A DNA stretch of 64,000 bases, from positions 248,001-312,000 of the forward strand of contig JASJOG010000054.1 in assembly GCA_030142905.1 (NCBI GenBank), written 5' to 3'. The DNA is from Heliopora coerulea. Lineage: Eukaryota; Cnidaria; Anthozoa; Scleralcyonacea; Helioporidae. The position numbers and the translations under genes are program-made. Shown here one piece after another: positions 25,701 to 31,159 of the stretch (within the stretch, counting starts at the first letter, position 1; every line of letters starts with the position of its first letter). The notes beneath the pieces were generated by a model. That model had not been told where the DNA came from and ran no database searches. It saw only the letters and a list, made by a program, of their open reading frames with translations.

Positions 25701-28000
25701 GATATATGTGTTGATAACAAGTATCAATAACAAAGTCATATGGGTGCAGAGTGCTCAATACTGAGGTAGAGCGGAATAATCACAACACAAGATTTGATTA
25801 CTTCATAAGAACTTTTATTCACTACAGAACTGTTTCGTATGACAAGTCCGAAGCTTGCTTCGGACTTGTCGTACGAAACAGTTCTGTAGTGAATAAAAGT
25901 TCTCGTGAAATAACCAAATCTTGTGTTGTGATTATATGTATATATATGTGTGTATATGTATAAGTAAATTTCATCTTACTAAGTGTAGATGTTTGTAAGC
26001 TTGGATATATGTATGATGAAAAGTTTGTTCTCAAGCTTTTATCTCAGAAAATTTCTGAGCTCCCCAACGGGAATCGAACCCGTGTCTCCTGATTGCCGGT
26101 ACGGTTGTTTTACCACTAGACTATAGGGTCTCAGACGGCAGGCATGATGTTAATTAGAGACCTGGTTCGTAATATTGATATGCCTCTTTCGTACTTGAAA
26201 GCTGAACATGCCTGCAATGTTACATTATATACACAATATCACACATACACAATATCACACATACACAATATCGCATTACAGGTATGTTCAGCTTTCAAGT
26301 ACGAAAGAGGCATATCAATATTACGAACCAGGTCTCTAATTAACATCATGCTTGCCGTCTGAGACCCTATAGTCTAGTGGTAAAACAACCGTACCGGCAA
26401 TCGGGAGACACGGGTTCGATTCCCGTTGGGGAGCTCAGAAATTTTCTGAGATAAAAGCTTGAGAACAAACTTTTCATCATATATGTGTATATATATATAT
26501 GTATATATATATATGTATATATATATACATATATATGGTGATTGCTACATCTTTAGCAGATGATAGCCGCCTCTAACAGTCTGCTTTATTTGTCTTATTG
26601 CGCCGTTCATGGCCTCTCTGGTGACTGCGGAGACCAGCCCAGTGGCTTTAAAATTCAGAACAAGTGGCAAGGTATTCAATTTAAGAAGATTTAACACCAA
26701 GTCCAAAAGCTTTGAATGTCTGATCCGGGAATTACTCTATGCAGACGATGCTGACTTTGTCGCACACTCAGAGGAAGATTTGTAGTTGATAATGAATCAC
26801 TTCTCAGATGCCTGCGACGCGTTTGGCCTGGAAATCAGCCTTAAGAAGACAAAGGTGATGTTCACTCCACCACCGGGAGAGCCCTATATTGAGCCGACGA
26901 TATTAGTAAAAGGTACGAGATTGGACGTTGTTGACACATTTCCGTACCTTGGAAGTACCATATCAAGGGATGGTGCCCTGGATGCTGAGATGTTCTCGCG
27001 TGTTCAGAAGGCATCTGTCGCATTTGGTAAATTGGAAAGTAGAGTATGGTCAGACCGTGGCATTACCATCAGAACAAAAACCAGTGTATATAAAACCTGT
27101 GTCCTGACATCCTTACTCTACTCATCTGAGACTTGGACAATATATCGGAGGCACATCAAATGGCTGGAACGATTTCACTAGACATATCTGCGGCGCATTC
27201 TTAACATCAGTTGGCAGTCATTAACTCCCGACATTGTCATCCTCCAAAGGTCTCAATGTATGAGTATTGAAGCCATGATCATCCATAATCAAATGCGCTG
27301 GGCTGGACACATTGTGAGGATGGAGGATAACCGGCTTCCCAAACAACTCTTCTATGGGGAGCTGAAGACAGGGAAGCGTCCACAACATAAGCCTAGGAAA
27401 AGGTTTAAAGATAACCTTAAAGACAACTTGAAGGCACTGTGTATAAATATGCAAGACTGGGAGAAACTGGCACTGAATCGTGCACAATGGAGGAGCTCCG
27501 TTAGAGAAGTGTGCAGCACTTTTGAGGATAAGCGCATTAAGTACGCTCAGATGAAACGTGGTCTTCGGAAAGGATGTCACCCAGACCTGCCGGCCGACAA
27601 GCAATCTTGGAAGTGTGGAATGTGTGATCGGATGCTCTTGTCCAAAGCAGGCTATGTGAACCATCTGAAAGTGCATGACAATAACTGGAAGACAGCTAGT
27701 GGTGACAATCTACCTCCCCATCTTGGTAATACCACTTGTGTATTTTGCAACAAAATCTGCAAAACATCAGCTGGACTGAAAAGGCACATGCTCGTACACA
27801 AGAATGCTGTAAAGCATCCTGATCCAGTTAATCCTGTCAAACAAACGGAGTTCATCTGCCACATATGCCTAAAGCCAATGAAGTCGAAGGCTGGTCTCCG
27901 CAGTCACCAGAGAGGCCATGAACGGCGCAATGAGACAAATAAAGCAGACTGTTAGAGGCGGCTATCATCTGCTAAAGATGTAGCAATCACCATATATATG

Positions 28001-28051
<51 letters not shown>

Positions 28052-28339
28052 GTATATGTATATATATATATATGTATATATATATGTATGTATATATATG
28101 TGTATATATATGTATATGTAAATATATATGTATATGTATATGTATACTGTATATATATGTATATGTATATATATATGTATGTATACCTAATTCGCGAAGA
28201 AAGTTCGAAATTTATCTTCCGTAAGCCGAAAAGATTGAACTATTTCTTCACGTATAAAGGCACATGTGTCTTTATCACATATATAGATCTGACACGGTTA
28301 TGATTTTCTTTTGTATTTTAACGAATTTTATAAATATCC

Positions 28340-28390
<51 letters not shown>

Positions 28391-31159
28391 AAAACCGAGC
28401 ATATACACAACCGTGCTTGATTTGTTTTTATTTTACATTTATGATTATTTTTAATCTACCAGTTCACAATGAGTAATTTTTAAAAATTGCTAGCACGCAC
28501 ACGTACAGACCGCATGCTGGTGTGAAAATTGAATGATGACATCACACAATCAACTGTAAAAATACATTCAATTCAAGAAGAAAGCAGAGCTTTTGAAACA
28601 TGTCTTACAAAATAAACAAAAATCTAAAAAATTCTGTGATATATTTATAAAGATACTATGCACTTTTCTTATAGCTTTTGGCACTCGGAGAAGCAGAAGA
28701 GGATTGTCAGCGCTCGATTCAACATGCTATCATTGCACTGTCCTGTGGAACGAGATTATTCAATCTTTTAATAGGGTACGAACTTTTCAAACCCTTTCTG
28801 AAGTAAGACGTAATCACGACTTTGTTGTCAAACTTCCCATATCTAAAATTGAAGTCCATCTAGGAAACACAAAACAGTTACCCGACATAAATGGCGAAAC
28901 ATTATTACGAAGAAGACTTTAGTAGTGTTGGTTTCATACTTTCTGTAGATACTGTTCACAGGCTCTTTTTATGTTACTACTTTTCAGACTGTGGACCAAC
29001 ATGACAGATAAAGAATATCGAATTCTCGAGGCAACGCTATCTGCGGACATTGTCGAAACCGAAAGTCAGGTAAATTTGTTTGAGATTAGCAGTTATTCAA
29101 TTTGCCCTGGCGGACATGCTTACTAGGGTGTCTAACTTGTGGATTAAAATGTCTCACTCTTTTTCTCATTCTCTTCATTTTCCTTCGTCTTTCCTCCCTT
29201 CCCCTCCCTCTGTCTTCGTCCAAACATCTCTACCCCCTCGATACATTCCCCACTCCCGCCCCGCCCTCACCATTTCCTTCCCTCCCTATCTACCATCCCT
29301 TTCTCCTCGCCGCCCCTTCGCTCTTTTTCTCCATGTTTCCCTCTTCCTCTTCCTTTACCTATTTATCCCTCCCTGTCTCTCGTCTTCTCCTCCATCCTTT
29401 CCTCCTTCCCACTCTTTCCCACACTCTCCTTTATTCCCCGTCTTTCTTAACTGTCTTGGTTTAACCACGTATTGGCAGCATCGGATATCTTCCCTTCTCA
29501 CTAACTTGTGCAGTCATCGTGGCTTTTGCGGTCATTTGGTATTATGAAGACTGCCCTACATTGCTCCCCGGCATCCCACCTATTTTCCTTTCGGCCTATA
29601 ATCGTCAGGTTCCCAAAGGAATACGTCAACCGACATCTTCGTACCATTTTAAGCGCTTGAACAAGATTGCGGTGTAGTTTATGTTTTTCTTTTTCCCCCC
29701 CTGCCAACCTGTATGAATGAATATTTCGTCCAAAGCTACTACCTTTTTTATAGGGCTGGGAAGAAGTCACAGATACCGCTGTAACTCATTTATTAAAAAC
29801 TTGCTTATCAAAAAGCGTCAAAGATCAAACGGGTTAGTCGTTAGACGTTATTCTTTTACTCTGTTTCATACTGATTATTACGTTTACATGATTTTTGTTG
29901 CTGCACATGTATGTCAGTGTTGAAACGTTGCGATATCGTTCAAGACCAGGGAGCTTACTTCGTTCAAGAAATCCAGTTAAACTATGCCTTACTGCAATTT
30001 TTCCACCCATAATCCCATTGTGCAAACCCTGATGCTTTTGAGATCCGCAAAAATTACCATTTTGAATAGTTCGTGTCGAATTTACGTTCATTTTAGTAAA
30101 TTCCCAGTCGATGCAATTTCCCAAGGACACAAGCAAGCTGAAGAAGCACATCGCACTTTTATGCGACAGACTGGCCAAGGGAAGTCGCTTGGATCTTCAT
30201 TCACAACCAAAGGATGAACCCCACGGTAAAAAGCTGGAGTCAGTGGAAGAGGAAAATCCAGGTAGGAACCCAGAGAATGAACCAGCCGAGTAACGCATGA
30301 TTGCTCATGTGCCGCTGATTCTTACCATCGCCGGCTTACATGCCAGCGGAATTGAATTGGTCGGTAATAGAACGGTGTAACAGGAAACTCGCTCTTCCCA
30401 AGAAATTCGCCCCCCTTTCAGCGTGGAGGGTCAATTTCCTATAAATCTCGCCCCCCCGGAGAAGGATTTCTAGGAATTTCGCCCCGCAGCTGGTCGAATT
30501 TCCCAGGATATTAGCCCTGTGACCATCAGTAACACCCTGTAGATACACATATCTTATTTCCCTTAAAAAACTCCTGAATAATTCACTAAAAAAACTCAAA
30601 AGATTTGGGCTCCTAATTAGTATTCTGTAAATCAGATAGAGAATACTAACTAGAATTATAAACTTTTCCTTTCGATTTTCTACGTTAAAATTTACCGAAA
30701 CTTCAAAATAACCGATAAACATGGCCATTTAAATGTATTCGTATTTTCACAAAGATATAATAGTCGCGTCCGATCTGTATGCGATTTACTATGGCTCGCC
30801 TTGTACATCGCATGCGGATCGGCCGCTCATATTGTATCTATTGCTTAAGACATTATCTTATGTAATCATCTTCTTTATATCCGTAGCAAACCAAAATAAA
30901 TAAATAAACAAATTAAATGAATAAGTTAATTATTTAACATACCAAGTGTAAAATACTTTTAATACAACACTGTCTTATTACAGATCATCCCAAGAGCCCA
31001 ACAACGATGACAAACGATAAGCTAGCTCCAATAACGAACCCGCACCAAACTTCCCATCCCTTGGGTAAACTACCTGAGCTAAACAGTATCAAGCATAGTG
31101 AGACAACGGAGGCTGGTGGATCATTAACCAAGGATTTTGAGAATATGAAACCGTTCTAG
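2865..31159 (+). CDS. BBS9: BBS9 / PTHB1, BBSome subunit (whole gene, 26 coding exons)
   Basis: BBS9 is a core subunit of the BBSome, the coat-like complex that moves membrane proteins in and out of cilia. Coding exons were assembled by eye: 2865-2976, 3902-4040, 6236-6300, 6425-6538, 7924-8098, 8327-8408, 8881-8965, 9985-10080, 11333-11462, 11836-11956, 12099-12159, 12263-12339, 12964-13014, 13912-14020, 14764-14871, 15012-15100, 15872-15923, 16213-16305, 17465-17559, 18820-18900, 20448-20600, 28675-28775, 28988-29069, 29754-29832, 30097-30261, 30984-31159. They total 2691 bases (896 residues; human is about 887). All junctions are GT-AG and all phases agree. Landmarks are [10 protein letters not shown] at the N-terminus, [33 protein letters not shown]-like, LLDGTY and [19 protein letters not shown]. 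Domain order is N-terminal beta-propeller (about 1-375), coiled-coil linker, ear/platform part (about 400-640), and C-terminal helices. An alternative stop at 30293 is noted separately. Confidence 0.96.
2977..3901 (+). other. BBS9 intron 1
   Basis: AT-rich intron with poly-A/T runs; no repeat family or gene recognised. The acceptor is TTATAG. Confidence 0.8.
3902..4040 (+). CDS. BBS9: BBS9 exon 2
   Basis: It encodes the first propeller strands ([15 protein letters not shown], then [10 protein letters not shown]), residues 38-83. Phase 1 in, phase 2 out; donor CTC|GTATGT. Confidence 0.95.
4041..6235 (+). other. BBS9 intron 2
   Basis: A 2.2-kb intron. The first 1.1 kb shows nothing recognisable; 5141-5957 is a telomere-like array (separate entry). 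The acceptor is CTCCTTTAG. Confidence 0.8.
5141..5957 (+). repeat. Interstitial telomere-like repeat array (TTAGGG/TTAGGA/TTAAGG)
   Basis: About 815 bases of head-to-tail hexamers dominated by TTAGGG, TTAGGA, TTAAGG and TTAGAA, all in one orientation. Sub-blocks such as GGTTAGGATTAGAATTAG recur, showing higher-order amplification. Cnidarian telomeres are TTAGGG. Intact BBS9 exons on both sides rule out a chromosome end. Confidence 0.95.
6236..6300 (+). CDS. BBS9: BBS9 exon 3
   Basis: 65 bases encoding [20 protein letters not shown], residues 84-105. Phase 2 in, phase 1 out; donor CAG|GTATGG. Confidence 0.94.
6425..6538 (+). CDS. BBS9: BBS9 exon 4
   Basis: It encodes residues 106-143 with the propeller landmark [10 protein letters not shown] at its 3' end. 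Phase 1 in and out; donor AAG|GTGGGG. Confidence 0.94.
6634..6710 (-). repeat. tRNA-derived SINE head (degenerate)
   Basis: On the - strand the order is CTAAGTTAGAGC (box A remnant), then CACGGATTTGATCCCCG, a B-box T-arm with a 5-bp stem. No complete cloverleaf forms, so it is a SINE head and not a tRNA gene. The adjacent 130 bases may be its body. It lies in BBS9 intron 4. Confidence 0.5.
7362..7412 (-). repeat. tRNA-like SINE head, box A part
   Basis: The - strand reads GGGCTCGATAGCTCAACAAG, nearly identical to the box A segment at 7476-7500 but in opposite orientation about 65 bases away. The B-box side has decayed. Confidence 0.4.
7476..7547 (+). repeat. tRNA-like SINE head with boxes A and B
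   Basis: CGATAGCTCAACAGGTAGA matches box A and GCGAGTTCAAATCCTGC matches the T-arm/box B. The anticodon arm CGGG-CCGGTAT-CCCG forms, but the acceptor arm does not pair, so a working tRNA is unlikely. It faces the copy at 7362-7412. Confidence 0.5.
7618..7730. repeat. Imperfect inverted repeat carrying a hammerhead-like motif
   Basis: AACATGTTTAAGAGTAACTT at the left is mirrored by AATTATTCTTAAACATG at the right, and TTACTGACGTTTCGTCG by CGACGAAACATCAGTAAAT. The hammerhead-like motif lies in the left arm on the - strand (7637-7679). Confidence 0.65.
7637..7679 (-). ncRNA. Type I hammerhead-ribozyme-like motif
   Basis: Read on the - strand: stem I strand UUACU, core CUGAAGA, one extra U, stem II GUCGC-loop-GCGAC, then GAAAC, GUC (predicted cleavage after C), then stem I strand AGUAA. 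Stem I pairs 5/5 and stem II 5/5. The departure from consensus is the extra base between CUGAAGA and stem II, and stem III is minimal, as in dimer-acting hammerheads of retroelements. Activity is not established. Confidence 0.5.
7924..8098 (+). CDS. BBS9: BBS9 exon 5
   Basis: Longest propeller exon, residues 144-201, with [19 protein letters not shown] and [10 protein letters not shown], a highly conserved BBS9 block. Phase 1 in, phase 2 out; donor CAG|GTAAGC. Confidence 0.96.
8327..8408 (+). CDS. BBS9: BBS9 exon 6
   Basis: Residues 202-229 ([20 protein letters not shown] and on to SGKRLT). Phase 2 in, phase 0 out; donor ACT|GTAAGA. Confidence 0.92.
8651..8682 (-). ncRNA. Degenerate hammerhead-like motif
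   Basis: On the - strand: CUGAAGA, one extra A, stem II GGUAG-UACAGU-CUACC, then GAUAC (consensus GAAAC) and GUC. Stem I could form four pairs with wobbles (ACUU/GGGU). The GAAA to GAUA change should abolish cleavage. BBS9 intron 6. Confidence 0.4.
8881..8965 (+). CDS. BBS9: BBS9 exon 7
   Basis: Residues 230-257, starting [11 protein letters not shown] and ending SAIFVL before a split Gly codon. Phase 0 in, phase 1 out. Confidence 0.93.
8966..11332 (+). other. BBS9 introns 7 and 8 (around exon 8)
   Basis: Apart from exon 8 no coding sequence is supported. Short open frames at 9180-9455 and 10550-10948 lack any recognisable domain. AT-rich ATT/ATC microsatellite-like DNA lies at 10370-10460. 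Two diverged direct copies of a segment (CTTGCTTTG... at 10828 and CTTGTTTTGC at 11096, each after AAATGGGAAGCCAT) suggest a duplicated repeat of about 270 bases. Confidence 0.6.
9985..10080 (+). CDS. BBS9: BBS9 exon 8
   Basis: Residues 258-289: [19 protein letters not shown] then SCILPYAS, matching the BBS9 propeller. Acceptor CTTCCTGTAG; donor CAC|GTAAGT. Phase 1 in and out. Confidence 0.95.
11333..11462 (+). CDS. BBS9: BBS9 exon 9
   Basis: Residues 290-332: [20 protein letters not shown] then [12 protein letters not shown], strongly BBS9-like. Phase 1 in, phase 2 out. Confidence 0.96.
11836..11956 (+). CDS. BBS9: BBS9 exon 10
   Basis: Residues 333-373: [19 protein letters not shown] then [19 protein letters not shown], the end of the propeller. 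Phase 2 in, phase 0 out; donor GAT|GTAAGC. Confidence 0.96.
12099..12159 (+). CDS. BBS9: BBS9 exon 11
   Basis: Residues 374-393, the short coiled-coil linker [16 protein letters not shown]. Phase 0 in, phase 1 out; donor CAG|GTGAGA. Confidence 0.93.
12263..12339 (+). CDS. BBS9: BBS9 exon 12
   Basis: Residues 394-419 ([20 protein letters not shown]). Acceptor TTGCCTGCAG; donor TCG|GTAAGT. Phase 1 in, phase 0 out. Confidence 0.88.
12964..13014 (+). CDS. BBS9: BBS9 exon 13
   Basis: A 51-base, phase-0 symmetric exon ([17 protein letters not shown]), residues 420-436. It could be skipped without shifting the frame. Confidence 0.88.
13015..13911 (+). other. BBS9 intron 13
   Basis: 0.9 kb of unremarkable AT-rich intron; no repeat family or gene recognised. 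Confidence 0.7.
13912..14020 (+). CDS. BBS9: BBS9 exon 14
   Basis: Residues 437-472 ([16 protein letters not shown] then [14 protein letters not shown]). Phase 0 in, phase 1 out; donor TTG|GTAAGT. Confidence 0.9.
14021..14763 (+). other. BBS9 intron 14
   Basis: A short GATG/GTGATGGT-rich microsatellite-like tract lies at 14500-14665 and includes a small palindrome (CACCATCATGTTGATGGTG, 14608-14626). No gene is seen. Confidence 0.65.
14764..14871 (+). CDS. BBS9: BBS9 exon 15
   Basis: Residues 473-508 ([19 protein letters not shown] then [10 protein letters not shown]). Phase 1 in and out; donor CAG|GTACCG. Confidence 0.9.
15012..15100 (+). CDS. BBS9: BBS9 exon 16
   Basis: Residues 509-538 ([19 protein letters not shown]). 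Human BBS9 has an equivalent QCKFRLPLKLIC segment. Phase 1 in, phase 0 out; donor AAG|GTACTA. Confidence 0.9.
15872..15923 (+). CDS. BBS9: BBS9 exon 17
   Basis: 52 bases encoding [17 protein letters not shown], residues 539-555, matching the BBS9 TIDTNK-P-SLLSLFP segment. Phase 0 in, phase 1 out. Confidence 0.92.
16213..16305 (+). CDS. BBS9: BBS9 exon 18
   Basis: Residues 556-586, ending in [10 protein letters not shown], a near-identical match to the BBS9 ITVLASKTSQRYRIQ block that continues in exon 19. Phase 1 in and out. Confidence 0.95.
16306..17464 (+). other. BBS9 intron 18
   Basis: 1.2 kb without a recognisable gene or repeat family. Confidence 0.65.
17465..17559 (+). CDS. BBS9: BBS9 exon 19
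   Basis: Residues 587-618 ([20 protein letters not shown]). Phase 1 in, phase 0 out; donor GAG|GTAATG. Confidence 0.95.
17769..17920. mobile_element. MITE with TA target duplication and CG-rich subterminal palindromes
   Basis: Ends AGGTGGATTTCC and AGGGTGGATTTCC (complement of the right end) are inverted repeats extending about 40 bases, each including the self-complementary run GTCGCGCGCGCGAC. TA flanks both ends, as for Tc1/mariner-like insertions. About 152 bases, non-coding. BBS9 intron 19. Confidence 0.7.
18234..18305. repeat. Small foldback hairpin
   Basis: GTGTACAAATATGAAAGAT (18234-18252) is the perfect reverse complement of 18287-18305; the spacer is 34 AT-rich bases. Confidence 0.8.
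18820..18900 (+). CDS. BBS9: BBS9 exon 20
   Basis: Residues 619-645 ([20 protein letters not shown]), matching FSGSIPLQEYFELIDHHFE of human BBS9. Phase 0 in and out. Confidence 0.95.
19028..19302. mobile_element. Foldback element with hammerhead-like motif near its centre
   Basis: Arms of about 100 bases (19028-19128 and 19200-19302) are diverged inverted repeats sharing CAAAAAACACGAATTAA, ATATTTAAAA and TTTCTAA-GTTTCGTTGCGTC. The centre is an AT-rich TATATA segment. BBS9 intron 20. Confidence 0.65.
19098..19128 (-). ncRNA. Degenerate hammerhead-like motif
   Basis: On the - strand: stem I strand UUCU, CAGAUGA (consensus CUGANGA), extra U, stem II GUUG-loop-CAAC, GAAAC, GUU, then stem I strand AGAA. 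Stems I and II pair perfectly, but the U4 to A change should be inactivating. Confidence 0.4.
19342..19394. repeat. Foldback hairpin
   Basis: TGTATCGAATGTACAATCAC (19342-19361) is mirrored at 19375-19394 with two mismatches around a 13-base loop. It immediately follows the foldback at 19028-19302. Confidence 0.7.
20448..20600 (+). CDS. BBS9: BBS9 exon 21
   Basis: Residues 646-696: [18 protein letters not shown], then [15 protein letters not shown], near-identical to the human block. Phase 0 in and out; acceptor TTTTCTTACAG, donor CAA|GTAAGG. Confidence 0.96.
25257..25393. repeat. TATATG/TATA microsatellite
   Basis: Uninterrupted ATAT/ATGTAT repeat opening the microsatellite island. The tyrosine/isoleucine open frames across it are artefacts. 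Confidence 0.9.
25427..25457 (+). repeat. One-sided conserved module, copy 1
   Basis: AGAGAGTGCTCAATACCAGA then GTAGAGCGAAT. The same AGAGYGCTCAATAC...GTAGAGCG module occurs at 25748-25777 and, inverted, at 43649-43679. It always abuts the outer end of a hammerhead-containing hairpin and occurs on only one side. Confidence 0.7.
25505..25550 (-). ncRNA. Hammerhead ribozyme core, canonical
   Basis: On the - strand: CUGACGA; stem II GUGUGGC-loop-GCCAUAC (7 pairs, one G-U); GAAA; stem III ACAAA/UUUGU without a loop; then A as the cleavage nucleotide (GUA). All invariant core positions visible here match the hammerhead consensus. Palindromic stem III is typical of minimal type I hammerheads that act as dimers. 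Stem I is not formed in this context because the opposite arm follows directly, so cleavage in place is uncertain. Confidence 0.6.
25555..25601 (+). ncRNA. Hammerhead-like copy in the opposite arm (core mutated)
   Basis: Mirror copy of the motif at 25505-25550: stem II GUGUGGC/GCCAUAC, GAAAC and AAAUUUGUA are kept, but CUGACGA reads GUGACAA, so it should be inactive. Confidence 0.5.
25648..25708. repeat. TA microsatellite
   Basis: (TA)n with TATG interruptions directly abutting the right arm of foldback element 1. Confidence 0.9.
25748..25777 (+). repeat. One-sided conserved module, copy 2
   Basis: AGAGTGCTCAATACTGAG then GTAGAGCGGAAT, abutting foldback element 2. Confidence 0.7.
25778..25934. 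mobile_element. Foldback element 2 with hammerhead 3' half
   Basis: Arms 25778-25855 and 25857-25934 form a nearly perfect hairpin. It shares TTACTTCATAA and CTACA-N-GTTTCGTATG with element 1. On the + strand 25873-25890 reads GAAAC-AGUUCU-GUA then GUG, equivalent to the GAAA/stem III/cleavage part of element 1. The CUGANGA half is absent, as if the palindrome closed within stem II. A TATG microsatellite follows on the right. Confidence 0.6.
26059..26130 (-). repeat. tRNA-like sequence, left arm
   Basis: Mirror copy of 26363-26434; differs in the anticodon-arm region (ATCAGG versus ATCGGG) and lacks a proper anticodon stem. Confidence 0.5.
26363..26434 (+). repeat. tRNA-like sequence (Gly/Glu/Asp-like), right arm
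   Basis: 72 bases with a near-perfect D-arm/box A (TAGTCTAGTGGTAAAACA) and T-arm (ACGGG-TTCGATT-CCCGT). The acceptor arm pairs only at five of seven positions and the anticodon stem is poor, with no T33. This suggests a tRNA-derived SINE head rather than a working tRNA gene. Confidence 0.5.
26483..26530. repeat. TATATG microsatellite
   Basis: Separates the tRNA-like palindrome from the LINE palindrome. Confidence 0.85.
26528..28000 (+). mobile_element. 5'-truncated non-LTR retrotransposon bounded by 112-base inverted repeats
   Basis: The segment 26640-27955 encodes the C-terminal reverse transcriptase and downstream region of a non-LTR element. The left boundary 26528-26639 is a reverse-complement copy (one mismatch noted) of the 3' end 27889-28000, which includes the last codons, the stop and the short 3' UTR ending CAATCACCATATATATG. 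TA microsatellites flank both sides. It looks like one insertion with a snap-back or inverted second copy of its 3' terminus. Confidence 0.8.
26640..27955 (+). pseudogene. Non-LTR retrotransposon ORF2 C-terminal part, two in-frame stops, C2H2 fingers
   Basis: A single frame runs through the fragment with stops only at 26783-26785 (TAG) and 27179-27181 (TAG). The reverse transcriptase catalytic box is [12 protein letters not shown] (YADD at 26738-26749), followed by [12 protein letters not shown] and [12 protein letters not shown], then the typical LINE connector [10 protein letters not shown] and [10 protein letters not shown]. The C-terminus carries three C2H2-like fingers (CGMCDRM...HLKVH, CVFCNKI...HMLVH, CHICLKP...HQRGH). 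The N-terminal endonuclease and most of the reverse transcriptase are missing. A relatively young dead copy; clade not assigned. Confidence 0.85.
28001..28180. repeat. TATATG microsatellite
   Basis: ATATATGT-type repeat following the LINE palindrome; produces artefactual YIYIYI frames. Confidence 0.9.
28345..28387. repeat. TA microsatellite
   Basis: Pure (TA)n run, the last of the island, about 290 bases before BBS9 exon 22. Confidence 0.9.
28675..28775 (+). CDS. BBS9: BBS9 exon 22
   Basis: Residues 697-729 ([19 protein letters not shown], then [10 protein letters not shown]). More diverged than its neighbours but the phases fit (0 in, 2 out) and exon 23 continues GLWTNM as in human ALWQKL. 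Donor AGG|GTACGA. Confidence 0.9.
28988..29069 (+). CDS. BBS9: BBS9 exon 23
   Basis: Residues 730-757 ([20 protein letters not shown]). Phase 2 in, phase 0 out; donor CAG|GTAAAT. Confidence 0.92.
29150..29460 (+). repeat. Polypyrimidine tract in BBS9 intron 23
   Basis: About 300 bases almost purely C and T on the + strand (CTCCCTTCCCCTCCCTCTGT and similar). Mirror-symmetric stretches could form triplex DNA. Open frames here are compositional artefacts. Confidence 0.8.
29754..29832 (+). CDS. BBS9: BBS9 exon 24
   Basis: Residues 758-783 ([20 protein letters not shown]). Phase 0 in, phase 1 out; donor CGG|GTTAGT. Confidence 0.92.
30097..30261 (+). CDS. BBS9: BBS9 exon 25 (spliced form)
   Basis: Residues 784-838 with the conserved block [20 protein letters not shown]. 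Phase 1 in. The donor CCAG|GTAGGA at 30262 leads to exon 26; if unused, the frame continues to a TAA at 30291-30293 after ten more residues ([10 protein letters not shown]). Confidence 0.92.
30262..30293 (+). CDS. BBS9: BBS9 alternative C-terminal extension by intron retention
   Basis: If the exon 25 donor is skipped, translation adds ten residues then stops at 30293, replacing the 58-residue tail of exon 26. It is inferred from the open frame only. Confidence 0.35.
30984..31159 (+). CDS. BBS9: BBS9 exon 26, C-terminal tail
   Basis: Ser/Thr/Pro-rich disordered tail ([19 protein letters not shown] ... FENMKPF) ending at TAG 31157-31159. Acceptor GTCTTATTACAG; phase 1 in. No landmark is shared with vertebrates, as expected for this variable tail. 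Confidence 0.8.

Larger units (their letters stand above)
26015..26482. mobile_element. Large palindrome with a tRNA-like sequence in each arm
   Basis: Arms of about 200 bases (about 26015-26217 and 26280-26482) are almost identical inverted repeats, from ATGATGAAAAGTTTGTTCTC to the complement at the right end. The arms include the tRNA-like segments plus GAGACCTGGTTCGTAATATT and GAAAGAGGCATATCAATATT. The loop is a CACACATACACAATAT tandem repeat. TA microsatellites lie outside. No protein is encoded. Confidence 0.75.
20601..28674 (+). other. BBS9 intron 21, 8.1 kb
   Basis: The longest BBS9 intron. 20601-25250 holds no recognised gene, only poly-T runs (20711-20725, 22484-22507), a GTTGTTGCTT repeat at 21850-21895 and AT-rich DNA; the segment at 23585-24020 repeats ACTAGC/GGCTAG words and may be an old foldback. 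25260-28400 is an island of TA microsatellites and palindromes described in separate entries. Confidence 0.7.

Noticed and set aside
25264..25758. Open frames rich in Tyr-Ile-Tyr-Ile
   Set aside because: They are translations of TA/TATG microsatellites and have no coding character; the same applies at 27998-28476 and 43406-43636.
26363..26434. A working tRNA gene
   Set aside because: Acceptor and anticodon stems do not pair properly, position 33 is not T, and the sequence is mirrored in a palindrome; treated as a tRNA-derived repeat.
29080..29547. 155-codon Ser/Pro/Phe-rich frame
   Set aside because: Artefact of the polypyrimidine tract in BBS9 intron 23; the same applies at 31236-31736 and 52820-53059.
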